From NCBI RefSeq assembly GCF_001424425.1, contig NZ_LMPT01000005.1, forward strand, positions 194,747 to 252,788: a stretch of DNA of 58,042 nucleotides, written 5' to 3'. The notes under the pieces were generated by a model, which was given only the letters and a program-made list of their open reading frames with translations, did not search any database and was not told where the DNA came from. Positions 16,897 through 25,789 of this stretch are shown piece after piece. The position numbers and the translations under genes were made by a program. This DNA comes from Acidovorax sp. Leaf191. Its GTDB lineage: Bacteria > Pseudomonadota > Gammaproteobacteria > Burkholderiales > Burkholderiaceae_C. Positions within the stretch are counted from its first letter, which is position 1, and each line of letters opens with the position of its first letter.

Positions 16897-17811
16897 ATGC
16901 CAAGTACCAACCCCCGCAACTACGACGCCCCCCCTTCCCGCAAGGTCGCCTTCCTGGGCCTGGGGGTGATGGGCTATCCGATGGCCGGACACCTCGCGCT
17001 GGCGGGGCATGAGGTCACGGTGTACAACCGCACCGCTACCAAATCGATAGCTTGGTGCGCAGAGTACGCGAGCGCTACAGACCCAAAACATGCACCCACG
17101 CCGCGCGAGGCGGCGGCCGGGGCGGACATCGTGTTCTGCTGCGTGGGCAATGACGATGACCTGCGCTCCGTGACGCTCGGTGCCGACGGTGCGTTTGCGG
17201 GCATGAAGCCGGGCGCGGTCTTCGTGGACCACACCACCGCGTCGGCCGAGGTGGCGCGCGAGCTGTATGCCGCCGCCAAGGCGCAGGGCCTGCAGTTTGT
17301 CGATGCGCCCGTGTCGGGCGGCCAGGCCGGTGCGCAGAACGGGCAGCTCACGGTGATGTGCGGTGGCGACGCCGACGCATTCAACACCGCCCAGCCCGTG
17401 GCCGCGGCGTTTGCCCGCGCCTTCACGCTGCTGGGCGACAGCGGCGCGGGCCAGCTGGCGAAGATGGTCAACCAGATCTGCATCGCCGGGCTGGTGCAGG
17501 GCCTGTCCGAGGCCGTGGCCTTTGGCCAGAACGCGGGCTTGGACATGAAGCAGGTGCTGGACGTGATCGGCAAGGGCGCGGCCCAGAGCTGGCAGATGGA
17601 CAACCGCGGCAAGACCATGGTGGACGACAAGTTCGACTTCGGCTTTGCGGTGGACTGGATGCGCAAGGACCTGGGCCTGGTGCTGGACGAGGCCAAGCGC
17701 AACGGCTCGCGCGTGCCGGTGACGGCGCTGGTGGACCAGTTCTATGCCGACGTGCAGAAGATGGGCGGCAACCGCTGGGATACGTCGAGCCTGGTCAAGC
17801 GGCTGAAATAA
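16897..17811 (+). CDS. NAD(P)-dependent beta-hydroxyacid dehydrogenase (3-hydroxyisobutyrate dehydrogenase family)
   Basis: 304 aa. N-terminal Rossmann motif FLGLGVMGYPMAGHLALAGH; active-site region FVDAPVSGGQAGAQNGQLTV; catalytic lysine in GAGQLAKMVNQICIAGLVQG (near residue 190); a helical C-terminal domain. Family members reduce tartronate semialdehyde or oxidise 3-hydroxyisobutyrate and related acids; the exact substrate is open. Residues ~46-64 (after VYNRTATKSIAW) are encoded by a copy of the dispersed palindrome at 17035-17088 and look like an insertion of a few residues relative to the usual family spacing. Confidence 0.87.
   Translation: MPSTNPRNYDAPPSRKVAFLGLGVMGYPMAGHLALAGHEVTVYNRTATKSIAWCAEYASATDPKHAPTPREAAAGADIVFCCVGNDDDLRSVTLGADGAFAGMKPGAVFVDHTTASAEVARELYAAAKAQGLQFVDAPVSGGQAGAQNGQLTVMCGGDADAFNTAQPVAAAFARAFTLLGDSGAGQLAKMVNQICIAGLVQGLSEAVAFGQNAGLDMKQVLDVIGKGAAQSWQMDNRGKTMVDDKFDFGFAVDWMRKDLGLVLDEAKRNGSRVPVTALVDQFYADVQKMGGNRWDTSSLVKRLK
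17035..17088. repeat. Dispersed ~50-bp palindromic element, in-frame copy C
   Basis: Reads GCTACCAAATCGATAGCTTG, then GTGCGCAGAGTACGCGAGCG and CTACAGACCCAAAA. On the reverse strand it follows the same plan as the copy at 20901 (GTAGCGCT..AAGCTATCGATTTGGTAGC). It is translated within the dehydrogenase gene. Confidence 0.6.
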
Positions 17812-17812
17812 C

Positions 17813-17985
17813 TCCCCCCTGAGTCGCCTGCGGCGCCTCGGTGGCACGCGCCGCAGGCGCGGCCTCTTCGGCCTGTCCAAGCCTGCGCAGGCAGGCTTGG
17901 AGCCGCGGGCCTCAGCCCCCGAGGGGGGACACACCCGGTGGCCCGGCGGAGCCGGTTCCACGGGTGCGCTGGCTTGTGCAGCGCC
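17813..17985. repeat. 'CCCCCTGAGTCGC' family repeat, expanded copy
   Basis: Begins CCCCCCTGAGTCGCCTGCGG right after the dehydrogenase stop. It contains nested palindromes (AAGCCTGCGCAGGCAGGCTT at 17879-17898) and ends with CTCAGCCCCCGAGGGGGGAC and GGTGGCCCGGCGGAGCC. No gene lies between 17812 and 18104. Confidence 0.6.
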
Positions 17986-18025
17986 AGTTTCACAGCACGG
18001 CGCGCAGGGTCGTCGCCAAGAAAAG

Positions 18026-18063
18026 AATCCCGGCCGCGTGTTGCGCGCCGGGATTTCTTTTTT
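18026..18063. terminator. Bidirectional rho-independent terminator
   Basis: Arms AATCCCGGC (18026-18034) and GCCGGGATT (18047-18055) form a perfect stem followed by TTCTTTTTTT. An A-rich run (AAGAAAAG) on the other side lets it serve both the dehydrogenase gene (plus) and the BON-domain gene (minus), whose stops face each other here. Confidence 0.85.
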
Positions 18064-18104
18064 AGTCAGAGGTCGTGCAGGCTGGCACGCCCGCCTGCTG
18101 ATCT

Positions 18105-18800
18105 TCAGCCGCCTGCAGGCCGGGTGTTGTCCGTGGTGACGGGCGCGGGCTGCGGGGCGATGCGGCGCAGTTCTTCTTCCGAGACAATCTCGAACACGCG
18201 CACCACCTTGGTCACGCCGCTCACGCCGCGCGCGATGTCGGAGGCGCGGGTGGCTTCGCGCTGCGACACGCGGCCCATCAGGTAGACGATGCCGCGCTCG
18301 GTCACCACCTTGAAGGAGTTGGCCGAGATGTCCTTGGCGTCCACCAGACTGGCGCGGACCTTGCCGGTGATGAAGGTGTCGTTGGAGCGCTGGCTCAGCG
18401 TGGTGGTGGGCATGACGGCCAGGTCGTTGACCACCGAGCGGGTGTTCTCCACCTGCGAGACGATCTGCTCCACGGTCTGCCGGTCCTGGGCGCTGGCCAC
18501 TTCGCCGGTCAGCAGGGCCTGGCGGTTGTAGCTGGTTACGTTGACGTGCGCGCGGTCGCCCAACGTTTCGCGGATGCGGGCGGCAGCGCGCAGTTCGATG
18601 CCTTCGTCCTCGATCTGCGTGCCGGCCGTGCGGCGGTCGATTGCCATAACGCCACCGACCATCGCGCCGCCGACGATCAGCGGTGCGCAGGCCGACAGGC
18701 CCGCAGCCAGGGCGGCTGTGGCGAGCACGGTGCATACGGCACGGGACGCGCGCGATGCACGGCGAAGGGTCGGGTTCATGGTCGTCGTCGTTTGCGTCAT
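18105..18800 (-). CDS. BON-domain lipoprotein (DolP/YraP-like)
   Basis: 231 aa. The N-terminal signal ends in a lipobox LSAC (cysteine near residue 38), followed by a glycine-rich hydrophobic patch. Two BON domains follow (AAARIRETLGDRAHVNVTSY..LLTGEV, then KVRASLVDAKDISANSFKVV..VYLMGRV). DolP-type proteins are outer-membrane lipoproteins that bind anionic phospholipid at division sites. The start overlaps the stop of the upstream SIS-domain gene by 4 nt (ATGA), as expected for the diaA-dolP pair. An alternative start 7 codons in (MNPTLRR) is possible. Confidence 0.88.
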   Translation of the reverse strand: MTQTTTTMNPTLRRASRASRAVCTVLATAALAAGLSACAPLIVGGAMVGGVMAIDRRTAGTQIEDEGIELRAAARIRETLGDRAHVNVTSYNRQALLTGEVASAQDRQTVEQIVSQVENTRSVVNDLAVMPTTTLSQRSNDTFITGKVRASLVDAKDISANSFKVVTERGIVYLMGRVSQREATRASDIARGVSGVTKVVRVFEIVSEEELRRIAPQPAPVTTDNTRPAGG

Positions 18801-19408
18801 AGCGGAATCTCCTGTTCACCAAGTAACTGGGCGTCCACGCCGTCGCTCAGGCAGTGCAGCACCAGGGCATGAACTTCGCGCACACGCGCGGCGCGGTCGT
18901 GGGGGACGCTGATCAACACATCGGTCTCGCGCAGCAGCGCCGCCAGCTTGCCGCCCGTGCGGCCGGTGAGGGCCACCACGGTCATGTCGCGCTCGTGCGC
19001 GGCCTCGGTGGCGGCGATCAGGTTGGCATCGTTGCCGGTGGCCGAGAGCAGCAGCAGCACGTCGCCCGCCTGGCCGAGCGCGCGCACCTGGCGGGCGAAC
19101 TGCTGCGTGGCGTCGTGCACCGCCCCCGCGCCGACGGCGGCCGAGGTGAGCAAAGTGCTGTCGGACGAGAGGGCCAGCGCGGCCAGCTCCGGGCGTTCGC
19201 GCTCGAAGCCGGTGACGCAGAAGGCGGCGAACTGCTGGGCTTCGGCGGCCGAGGGGCCGTTGCCGCAGGCCAGGACCTTGCCGCCGCTGGTCACGCAGGC
19301 CAGGATGGCCTGCACGGCGGCGGCGATGGGGTGGCTCAGGGCTTGCGCGGCCTGGTACTTCAGGTCGGCGCTGTCGATGAAATGCTGTTGGATGCGTTGC
19401 TCAAGCAT
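18797..19408 (-). CDS. diaA: SIS-domain protein, DiaA/GmhA type
   Basis: 203 aa from the ATG at 19408; the frame opens at 19552, but MLEQRIQQHFIDSADLKYQA is the family start. A sugar-isomerase (SIS) fold: GGKVLACGNGPSAAEAQQFA, LLLLSATGNDANLIAATEAA and VPHDRAARVREVHALVLHCL. DiaA promotes DnaA assembly at oriC, and GmhA isomerises sedoheptulose-7-phosphate; this gene order (yraN, diaA, dolP) favours DiaA. It is translationally coupled to the lipoprotein gene. Confidence 0.85.
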   Translation of the reverse strand: MLEQRIQQHFIDSADLKYQAAQALSHPIAAAVQAILACVTSGGKVLACGNGPSAAEAQQFAAFCVTGFERERPELAALALSSDSTLLTSAAVGAGAVHDATQQFARQVRALGQAGDVLLLLSATGNDANLIAATEAAHERDMTVVALTGRTGGKLAALLRETDVLISVPHDRAARVREVHALVLHCLSDGVDAQLLGEQEIPL

Positions 19409-19482
19409 GAGGGCCCGATGATACCCGCCGCGTGTTACAGCTTTTGTAGCAAACCGTTGCCGCCTGCCGTGGCCTGCAAGTG

Positions 19483-19926
19483 CTACTGTGCATCGAACGC
19501 CGCCTTGATCCACTGCACCGTGCCCTCCAGCAGCACCACGTCGAACCGGCACGGCGGCGGCGATGGCAGGCGCAACAGGTAGTGGCGCGCCGCAAAGACG
19601 ATGCGCTGCTGCTTGGCGGCGCTGATGCTCGCGCCCGCGCCGCCGAAGGACGTGCTGGCGCGGCTGCGCACCTCCACGAACACCAGCGTGCCGTCCCGAT
19701 CGCGCATGATGAGGTCGATCTCGCCCCCGCCGCGGCCGGGCGTCCGATAATTGCGCACCACGAGCTGCAGGCCCTGCGCCTGCAGGTACGCCAGGGCCCG
19801 GTCTTCTGCCGCATTGCCGCGCTCGCGCGTGGTGGTGCTGGCGGTCGCCGTGGCTGTGGTGCCCACAGCGCGGCCGGGCGCCACAGGCGTGGCCGCAGCA
19901 GACTTCTTTCTTCCAAGGAAATTCAT
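19483..19926 (-). CDS. yraN: YraN/UPF0102 family nuclease-like protein
   Basis: 147 aa. The conserved core contains EDRALAYLQAQGLQLVVRN and the PD-(D/E)XK-type pattern GGEIDLIMRDRDG..LVFVEVRSR, as in YraN. A ~35-residue N-terminal tail rich in A, T and R precedes it. The family is predicted to be nuclease-like but lacks an assigned role. The start codon shares one base with the divergent rsmI start (CATTG), the usual yraN/rsmI arrangement. Confidence 0.9.
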   Translation of the reverse strand: MNFLGRKKSAAATPVAPGRAVGTTATATASTTTRERGNAAEDRALAYLQAQGLQLVVRNYRTPGRGGGEIDLIMRDRDGTLVFVEVRSRASTSFGGAGASISAAKQQRIVFAARHYLLRLPSPPPCRFDVVLLEGTVQWIKAAFDAQ

Positions 19927-20879
19927 TGAGCGCTTCTTTCGCTTCAGCCCAGAGCGCCGCGCATGAGGCAGCGGCTGCGCAGCATTATCCGCAGGGCGCG
20001 CTGTACGTGGTGGCCACGCCCATCGGCAACCTGGCGGACATCACGCTGCGCGCGCTGCACGTGCTGCAGCTGGTGGACGCCGTGGCCTGCGAGGACACGC
20101 GCCACACGCAGTCGCTGCTGCGCGCCTACGGCATCGACAAGAACTCCGGTCAGCTGCTGGCCGTGCACCAGCACAACGAGGCCGAGGCCGCGCAGGCCGT
20201 GGTGCAGCGGCTGCAGCAAGGCCAGCGCGTGGCCTACGTGAGCGACGCCGGCACCCCGGGCGTGAGCGACCCCGGCGCGCGCCTGGTGGCCGCCGTGCAG
20301 GCCGCCGGGCTGCGGGCCGTGCCCCTGCCGGGCGCGAGCAGCGTGACCACGGCGCTGAGCGTGGCGGGTGCGGTGGCGCACAGCACCGAGCACGGCGGCT
20401 TTGTGTTTGCGGGTTTTCTGCCGGTCAAGAATGCAGAGCGGGCCGCCGTTATCCACAAGCAGCTGGCCGGCGAGCCCCGCTGCGTGTTGCTGCTGGAGGC
20501 CCCGCACCGCATCGGCGAACTGGCCACCGCCCTGGCCGTGCTGGGCGACCGCCCGGTGACGCTGGCGCGCGAGCTGACCAAGCAGTTCGAGGAAGTGACG
20601 ACCCAGCCCGCGCACGCCCTGGCGGCCTGGCTGGACGGCGGGCCGCAGCGCTCGCGCGGCGAGTTCGTCGTGCTGCTGCACCCGGTGCCCGTGGCGGCCG
20701 ACGACGGCGACAGCCTGCGCGTGCTGCGCCTGCTGGTGCAGGAGCTGCCCCTGAAGACCGCCGTGCGGCTGGCGGCCGAGATCACAGGCGCATCGCGCAA
20801 CGTGCTGTACGACACGGCGCTGGCGTGGAAGCGCGGCGATGCAGCGGGTGTTGAAGACAGCGAAGAGCCGGCAGACTGA
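19926..20879 (+). CDS. rsmI: 16S rRNA 2'-O-ribose C1402 methyltransferase RsmI
   Basis: 317 aa with a TTG start at 19926; AAGGAAA lies 5 nt upstream and no in-frame ATG precedes the conserved core. A tetrapyrrole-methylase fold: LYVVATPIGNLADITLRAL, CEDTRHTQSLLRAYGI, VSDAGTPGVSDPGARLV, LPGASSVTTALSVAG and LLLEAPHRIGELATAL. It uses AdoMet to methylate C1402 in the decoding centre. The start overlaps the yraN start on the other strand by one base, so both are read from one small divergent promoter region. Confidence 0.95.
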   Translation: MSASFASAQSAAHEAAAAQHYPQGALYVVATPIGNLADITLRALHVLQLVDAVACEDTRHTQSLLRAYGIDKNSGQLLAVHQHNEAEAAQAVVQRLQQGQRVAYVSDAGTPGVSDPGARLVAAVQAAGLRAVPLPGASSVTTALSVAGAVAHSTEHGGFVFAGFLPVKNAERAAVIHKQLAGEPRCVLLLEAPHRIGELATALAVLGDRPVTLARELTKQFEEVTTQPAHALAAWLDGGPQRSRGEFVVLLHPVPVAADDGDSLRVLRLLVQELPLKTAVRLAAEITGASRNVLYDTALAWKRGDAAGVEDSEEPAD

Positions 20880-20900
20880 ATATGGCCTGCATCCAGCATG

Positions 20901-20954
20901 AAAATGGCCTCTACCGCTTGATAGACAAGCGCTAGCAGCTATAACTTTAGTAGC
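20901..20954. repeat. Dispersed ~50-bp palindromic element, intergenic copy D
   Basis: Reads AAAATGGCCTCTACCGCTTG, then ATAGACAAGCGCTAGCAGCT and ATAACTTTAGTAGC. This is the most regular of the five copies and serves as reference. It lies 21 bp past the rsmI stop. The rest of 20955-21095 holds nothing recognisable. Confidence 0.75.
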
Positions 20955-21095
20955 AAATGGATTCCGGCAGGGACGCCGCCCACGGTGCGGCTGCACCCCG
21001 TGCCGCGCGCACCTCGCAACGGCCCGATCGCTGAGCTAGCTGGACCCACTGGATCAACTCGATTCAGCGCATCGGCTCACCAACAACCCAGCCTC

Positions 21096-22355
21096 TCAGC
21101 GCGACACGGCCAGGCCTGCCGCCACCCCGCCGAACAAGTCTCCCTCCACCTGCGGCGTGTCCGGAAACGCCTCCCTGAGCGCCTGCCGCAGCGGCCGCAG
21201 CGCGGACGAGCCGCCCGTCAGGTAGATGGCGTCCACGCCCTGCGGGCCCAGGCCCGCCTGCTGCACGCAGTCGTGCGCGCAGGCCACCACCTGGGCCAGC
21301 GGCTGGGCCAGAAACTGCGACAACCCCTGGGGCGTGACCGCGGCCTGCAGCCCGCGCTCGATCCAGTCGAGCGGCATGGGCGCCTCGGCGTCGGCCAGGG
21401 ACGCCGCGATCTTGGCCTGCTCCACCGTGTCGGCCATGCGGTGGCCCAGGCGTTCGCGCAGCACGTACATCAGGCGCTCGTACAGGCGCGGGTCCGCGTA
21501 GTCGGTGCGCAGGCTCTGCGCGTCGCGCAGCGCCTTGGGCGAGTACAGCCACTGGATCAGGTGCCAGGTCGACAAATCGAAGAACACGCGGCTGGGCACC
21601 TCGCGCCCCGAGGGCCCGGTGTGGCGAAAGCCCAGCAGCGGCATCAGCAGGTCCAGGCTGAGGCGGCGGTCGAAGTCCGTGCCGCCCACGTGCACGCCGG
21701 TGGTGGCCAGCACGTCGCCGCTGCGGTCGGGCCGCGCAAAGCGGTCCGGCCCCAGCCGCACCACGGTGAAGTCGGACGTACCGCCGCCGATGTCCACCAC
21801 CAGCACGATGGATTCGCGGGCTATGCGCTGCTCATAGTCGAGCGCGGCGGCGATGGGCTCCAGCTGGAACGACACCTCGGAAAACCCCGCGTCCACCGCG
21901 GCCTGGCGCAGCGCGGCCTCGGCCTGCTGGTCGCGCTCGGCATCGTCGTCCACGAAGTGCACCGGCCGCCCCATCACCACGCGCGCGGGCATGCCGCCCA
22001 GGTCGTCGCAGGCCTTGCCCACCAGCATGCGCAAAAACAGGCTGATGACGTCCTGGTAGCTCACCAGCTTGTCGTGCACCACGGTCTTGTCCTGCAGCAG
22101 CGCGCTGCCCAGCAGGCTCTTGAGCGAGCGCATCAACCGCCCCTCGGTGCCCGCCAGGTACTGCGCCACCGCGTCCCGCCCGAAGTGGGTGCGGTGGTCC
22201 TCACCGTTGAAGAACAGCGCCGTGGGCAGCGCGCGCGCCTCGCCCTCCAGCGCGATCATCCGGGCCGGGCCCGTGCCCTGGCGCACCGCCATCGCGGAGT
22301 TGGACGTGCCGAAGTCGATACCGAGGGTGGTGTCCTGCAAAAGACGCATGGTCAT
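21096..22355 (-). CDS. Hsp70 family protein (YegD-like)
   Basis: 419 aa from the ATG at 22355 (MTMRLLQDTTLGIDFGTSNS); an alternative start is two codons later. The actin-like ATPase domain is complete: phosphate-1 GIDFGTSNSAMAV, phosphate-2 VVDIGGGTSDFTVVRLG, adenosine motif LTGGSSALRPLRQALRE. There is no substrate-binding domain, which matches YegD-type Hsp70s (~450 aa) rather than DnaK. Such proteins are presumed chaperones with unknown clients. The gene stands alone and no J-domain partner is nearby. Confidence 0.88.
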   Translation of the reverse strand: MTMRLLQDTTLGIDFGTSNSAMAVRQGTGPARMIALEGEARALPTALFFNGEDHRTHFGRDAVAQYLAGTEGRLMRSLKSLLGSALLQDKTVVHDKLVSYQDVISLFLRMLVGKACDDLGGMPARVVMGRPVHFVDDDAERDQQAEAALRQAAVDAGFSEVSFQLEPIAAALDYEQRIARESIVLVVDIGGGTSDFTVVRLGPDRFARPDRSGDVLATTGVHVGGTDFDRRLSLDLLMPLLGFRHTGPSGREVPSRVFFDLSTWHLIQWLYSPKALRDAQSLRTDYADPRLYERLMYVLRERLGHRMADTVEQAKIAASLADAEAPMPLDWIERGLQAAVTPQGLSQFLAQPLAQVVACAHDCVQQAGLGPQGVDAIYLTGGSSALRPLRQALREAFPDTPQVEGDLFGGVAAGLAVSR

Positions 22356-22689
22356 GAAAATAGGGCAATGAAAGAACGCTTGCAGCAGCAGCACGCGCTC
22401 ACACACGCTCGGAACCTGCAGACGAAAAAATGAAGAATGGAGGATGAAAAACGGGGCACCGAGCCCCGTGGCTGCCGACCCATGGGCGGCACACCCCAGG
22501 CAGTGCTTGCGCAACGTCGGGCCGAAATGATAGTGGCGCCCGCAGCGAGTGCGGCGCAAACACCGGCAAAGGGCCTGGATTCTCCACCATCCGGCGCACA
22601 CCCGGGCGGTCACCCGGGCGGTCACCGCCGCGGGCTGCAACGGACTGGTGCGCCGGCCCCTCAGCGTGGGTATCGACGGGGGGTGCCGC
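22356..22689. other. Gene-free stretch with a small tandem repeat
   Basis: 334 bp between the Hsp70 start and the stop of the next minus-strand gene. It contains two tandem 12-bp units CCCGGGCGGTCA at 22601-22624. No RNA gene or credible short ORF was recognised. Several open frames cross it but have no family-like features. Confidence 0.5.
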
Positions 22690-23184
22690 TCAAGGGCAGT
22701 CCCCGACGCGCTGGAACGCCTGGCCCGAGCCCACCATCGGCTCTGTGGGCGCGCCGGGTGCCGCATGCACCTGCCGCCCGACGGTGGCCAGGAAAGTGCC
22801 CGGCGCCACCTCCGAGATGGCGATCACGCCGATGATGGGCCGCTTGCTCTGCGCATGATCGCCGCAGTGGTGCGACAGGGCCAGGCCCCGCGCGTCGAGC
22901 TTCACGCCCACCATCTCGCAGGATTTGAGGGGTGCCGCGAAGTAGGTGCCGCGCCCCACCAGATAGGCATTCATCCGGTCCATGCACACGCGGCGCGGGC
23001 CCGAGGCGCCCGAAGCCTTGGGGGCGCCGTCCACCAGGTCGAAGTCCACGAACTCGTAGAGCCCTGGAGGGAATTTCGCATCCCACTGCCGAAACTGGTC
23101 CGGTGTGGGCAACCCCTGCGCTGACGCCAGCGGCGCCGCGGCGGCGATCAACACGGTGGCTATCAAAAGGGTCGATGGACGCAT
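22690..23184 (-). CDS. Secreted hypothetical protein
   Basis: 164 aa from the ATG at 23184, with an AGGAAAAG site; the frame opens further up at 23295. A signal peptide (MRPSTLLIATVLIAAAAPLA, then SAQ) points to the periplasm. The mature part contains paired cysteines (RRVCMDRM, KSCEMVGV, SHHCGDH, VGDCP), four in all, likely as disulphides. The spacing loosely recalls DUF3617-type proteins, which is only a suggestion. It is divergent from the next small secreted-protein gene. Confidence 0.65.
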   Translation of the reverse strand: MRPSTLLIATVLIAAAAPLASAQGLPTPDQFRQWDAKFPPGLYEFVDFDLVDGAPKASGASGPRRVCMDRMNAYLVGRGTYFAAPLKSCEMVGVKLDARGLALSHHCGDHAQSKRPIIGVIAISEVAPGTFLATVGRQVHAAPGAPTEPMVGSGQAFQRVGDCP

Positions 23185-23427
23185 GGCTTCTTTTCCTGTC
23201 GGTCGGTCGATGGGTATGTTGGCAGGCTGCCGGTTGGCTCGTCGGTGGTGTTCGGGGATCGCCCGCTCGGCCCGCCCAGCGCCGCAGGGGGCCACACTAC
23301 AAGCTCCCAGGCCGTTCCGGCCAACCGCACTCCAAAATCGAAGTGATGGCTCGCATCAGCGCCGACCGCTGTGCATGGCAGGGCGCCTCATGCACCATGG
23401 CGGGTTTGTCATCCTTCACCGCCCACC

Positions 23428-23769
23428 ATGAAACTCGCTGCCGTCATCACCACCCTGTCCCTGGCCGCCACCTGCGCGCACGCGCAGTCCAAGCAGGACT
23501 TTCAGGCCGCACTCGACCGCGAGATGCATGTCATCGACGCGGCCACGGTGGCCACCTGCAGCGCCCTGCACCCGGACCTGGCCCAGGACATCGACAAGAA
23601 CTGGCGCCAGAACCTCGCCGCGCTGTCGGCCGACCTTACCGAGTACCGCAAGACCGACGCCTTTGCCAAGGCGAAGGCCAAGTACGAGCAGGAACAAACC
23701 CTCGAAGCCAGAAAGCCCGCGAACCAGAAGGTGTTTCAAGGCACCTGCAAGGCGATGGCCGGGCGATAG
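23428..23769 (+). CDS. Small secreted hypothetical protein
   Basis: 113 aa from the ATG at 23428. Signal peptide MKLAAVITTLSLAATCAHAQ, then a short helical, charged domain with two cysteines (VATCSALH and FQGTCKAM), possibly one disulphide. No family was recognised. Its codon use matches the chromosome. It lies between a divergent secreted-protein gene and an SDR gene 122 bp downstream. Confidence 0.65.
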   Translation: MKLAAVITTLSLAATCAHAQSKQDFQAALDREMHVIDAATVATCSALHPDLAQDIDKNWRQNLAALSADLTEYRKTDAFAKAKAKYEQEQTLEARKPANQKVFQGTCKAMAGR

Positions 23770-23891
23770 CGACGTCTGCGGGCGCCCAGCGCCGTGTGCG
23801 GCATGATGCCGGCACCTCTGGCGCGCCGGTGCTGCCAGAGACCCGGCCCGCTGACCCAGGGCCACGGCGCCCCCAACCCGAGGATTGCCCC

Positions 23892-24653
23892 ATGACCGCC
23901 CCTTCGACACCCCACACCCCGCTGCGCGTGGCCCTGGTGACCGGCTCCACATCGGGCATCGGCGCCGCCATTGCGCGCAGGCTCCGCCGCGAGGGCTATG
24001 CGGTGGTCCTGCACTCCCGCAGCTCGGCCGACACGGGGCGCGCCATGGCCGCCGAGCTGGTGCAGGCAACGTATGTGCAGGCGGACCTGGCGCTCGAAGC
24101 CGACCGAATCCGGCTGGTCGACGAGGCCATGGGCGCCTGGGGGCAGCTCGACGTGCTGGTCAACAACGCCGGCATCAGCCGCGTCATCCCGCACGGCGAC
24201 CTGGCGGCGGCCACGTCGGCGGTGTGGCATGAGCTGCACGAGGTCAATGTCGTGGCGCCCTTTCACCTCGTCGCCCTGGCCGAGCCCGCCCTGCGCGCGG
24301 CGGCGCAGCGTGGCCGCGCGGGCAGCGTCGTCAACATCAGCTCGCACGCAGGCGTGCGCCCCAAGGGTGCGTCCATTCCGTATGCGGTGAGCAAGGCGTC
24401 GCTCAACCACCTGACCCGCCTGCTGGCCCTGTCGCTCGGGCCGGACATCCGCGTCAACGCCGTGGCGCCTGGCCTGGTCGACACGCCGCTCACGGCCGAC
24501 TGGACCGCCGCGCAGGCCCTGTGGCGCGAACGCGCCCCCATGCACCGCGCGGCCAGCCCCGACGACATCGCCCACGCCGTGGCGATGCTGGTGGCCTCGG
24601 ACTATCTGACCGGGGAAGTGCTGCTGTCGGACGGTGGCTTGAACCTGACGTGA
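23892..24653 (+). CDS. Short-chain dehydrogenase/reductase (SDR)
   Basis: 253 aa; ATG at 23892 with an AGGATTG site. The frame is open far upstream, but the fold starts here. Classical SDR features: cofactor motif [16 protein letters not shown] (residues ~15-30), NNAGISR, catalytic serine in [14 protein letters not shown], catalytic Y-x-x-x-K in [12 protein letters not shown], and the FabG-like end [16 protein letters not shown]. Such enzymes reduce or oxidise a carbonyl or alcohol with NAD(P). The substrate is unknown and neighbours give no pathway. Confidence 0.9.
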   Translation: MTAPSTPHTPLRVALVTGSTSGIGAAIARRLRREGYAVVLHSRSSADTGRAMAAELVQATYVQADLALEADRIRLVDEAMGAWGQLDVLVNNAGISRVIPHGDLAAATSAVWHELHEVNVVAPFHLVALAEPALRAAAQRGRAGSVVNISSHAGVRPKGASIPYAVSKASLNHLTRLLALSLGPDIRVNAVAPGLVDTPLTADWTAAQALWRERAPMHRAASPDDIAHAVAMLVASDYLTGEVLLSDGGLNLT

Positions 24654-24789
24654 GGCCAGCGGGGCCGCACCCGCACCCGCGGCAACCGGGCCACCGGGCC
24701 ACCGGGCTGCCAAGTAGGACGGCATCCATTGTGTGCAGCGGCGGCCCGCGCGCGCACCGCCAGCGCGGGTTGCGATTTAAGATGCGCGC

Positions 24790-24809
24790 GTTTCCCGCCC
24801 GCGGGAAAC
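24790..24809. promoter_or_regulatory. Near-perfect palindrome upstream of the TerC gene
   Basis: Arms GTTTCCCGC (24790-24798) and GCGGGAAAC (24801-24809) with a CC centre, 93 bp before the TerC start. Just upstream, at about 24680-24710, is a CCGGGCCA triplication. It could be an operator or an RNA hairpin. I looked for the manganese yybP-ykoY riboswitch often found before terC-like genes and did not see its GGGGAGUAG core. Confidence 0.4.
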
Positions 24810-24901
24810 AGCGAGCGGCCATGGAGCCCACGCACGCCTGCACAGCAGGGATGCGATGCAGGCTGGAGCCGACCGGTATCCCCTCACTACAGCTGCACAC
24901 C

Positions 24902-25645
24902 ATGGACTACCTGCAAACGCTCGCGGCCGACCCCGCCGCCTGGATCGCCCTGGCCACCCTCATTGCGATGGAGGTGGTGCTGGGGATCGACAACCTGATC
25001 TTCATCTCCATCCTCACCAACAAGCTGCCCGAGAAGGACCGCGCCCGCGCGCGCAACATCGGCATCGGGGCTGCACTGGTCATGCGGCTGGCGTTGCTGG
25101 GCACCATCGCCTTCATCGTCGGCCTGACCGAAACGGTGTTCACTCTCTTCGGCAAAGGCTTCTCCTGGCGCGACGTGATCCTGATCGCCGGGGGCCTCTT
25201 CCTGGTCTGGAAGGCCACCAAGGAAATCCACCACAGCGTGGACCCCGACCCCGGCCCCGACGTGTTCACCCCGCAAGGCCCGGGCCTGACCACGGCGGCA
25301 GCCATCGGGCAGATCCTGATGCTGGATCTGGTGTTCTCCATCGACAGCATCATCACGGCGGTGGGCATGACGCCCCACATCCCCATCATGGTGATCGCGA
25401 TCCTGGTCACCGTCGCCGTGATGCTGTTCGCCGCCACGCCGCTGGCCAACTTCATCCAGGCCAACCCCACCATCGTGATGCTGGCGCTGGGCTTTCTGCT
25501 CCTGATCGGCACCACGCTGATCGCGGAAGGCTTTGGCGCGCCGATCCCCAAGGGCTACATCTACGCAGCGATGGCGTTCTCAGCGCTGGTCGAGGTGCTC
25601 AATATGGTGTCGCGCCGGGCGCGGCAGCGGCGCTCCGCGAAGTAA
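24902..25645 (+). CDS. TerC family integral membrane protein
   Basis: 247 aa from the ATG at 24902 ([20 protein letters not shown]). Seven or more hydrophobic helices; family motifs [20 protein letters not shown] and [18 protein letters not shown], each with the paired acidic residues in a membrane helix, and KATKEIHH between them. TerC/Alx-type proteins are linked to metal (manganese) export and tellurite resistance. No tellurite operon genes are nearby. The gene is monocistronic, with a hairpin 56 bp after the stop. Confidence 0.92.
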   Translation: MDYLQTLAADPAAWIALATLIAMEVVLGIDNLIFISILTNKLPEKDRARARNIGIGAALVMRLALLGTIAFIVGLTETVFTLFGKGFSWRDVILIAGGLFLVWKATKEIHHSVDPDPGPDVFTPQGPGLTTAAAIGQILMLDLVFSIDSIITAVGMTPHIPIMVIAILVTVAVMLFAATPLANFIQANPTIVMLALGFLLLIGTTLIAEGFGAPIPKGYIYAAMAFSALVEVLNMVSRRARQRRSAK

Positions 25646-25665
25646 CGACCGGGCCGCGCTGCGCA

Positions 25666-25724
25666 GCGTTGCGTTGCGTTGCAGTGCAGTGCAGTGCAGT
25701 GGGGCAATCAGCCCCCATTGCCCC
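25666..25724 (+). repeat. Short tandem repeats and hairpin after the TerC gene
   Basis: Three GCGTT units (about 25666-25680) run into four GCAGT units (25681-25700). A hairpin with arms GGGGCAAT (25701-25708) and ATTGCCCC (25717-25724) follows. The hairpin may end the TerC transcript; there is no T-run. The pentamer runs are prone to slippage. Confidence 0.55.
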
Positions 25725-25789
25725 GTTGCGGCACACCGGCCGGGTTAGTTGTCGAACCCGCCCCGGTACCCCGCACTGCTCGGCTCAAC

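Noticed and set aside
24654..24901. yybP-ykoY manganese riboswitch before the TerC gene
   Set aside because: The conserved GGGGAGUAG and GAGACC elements are not present.
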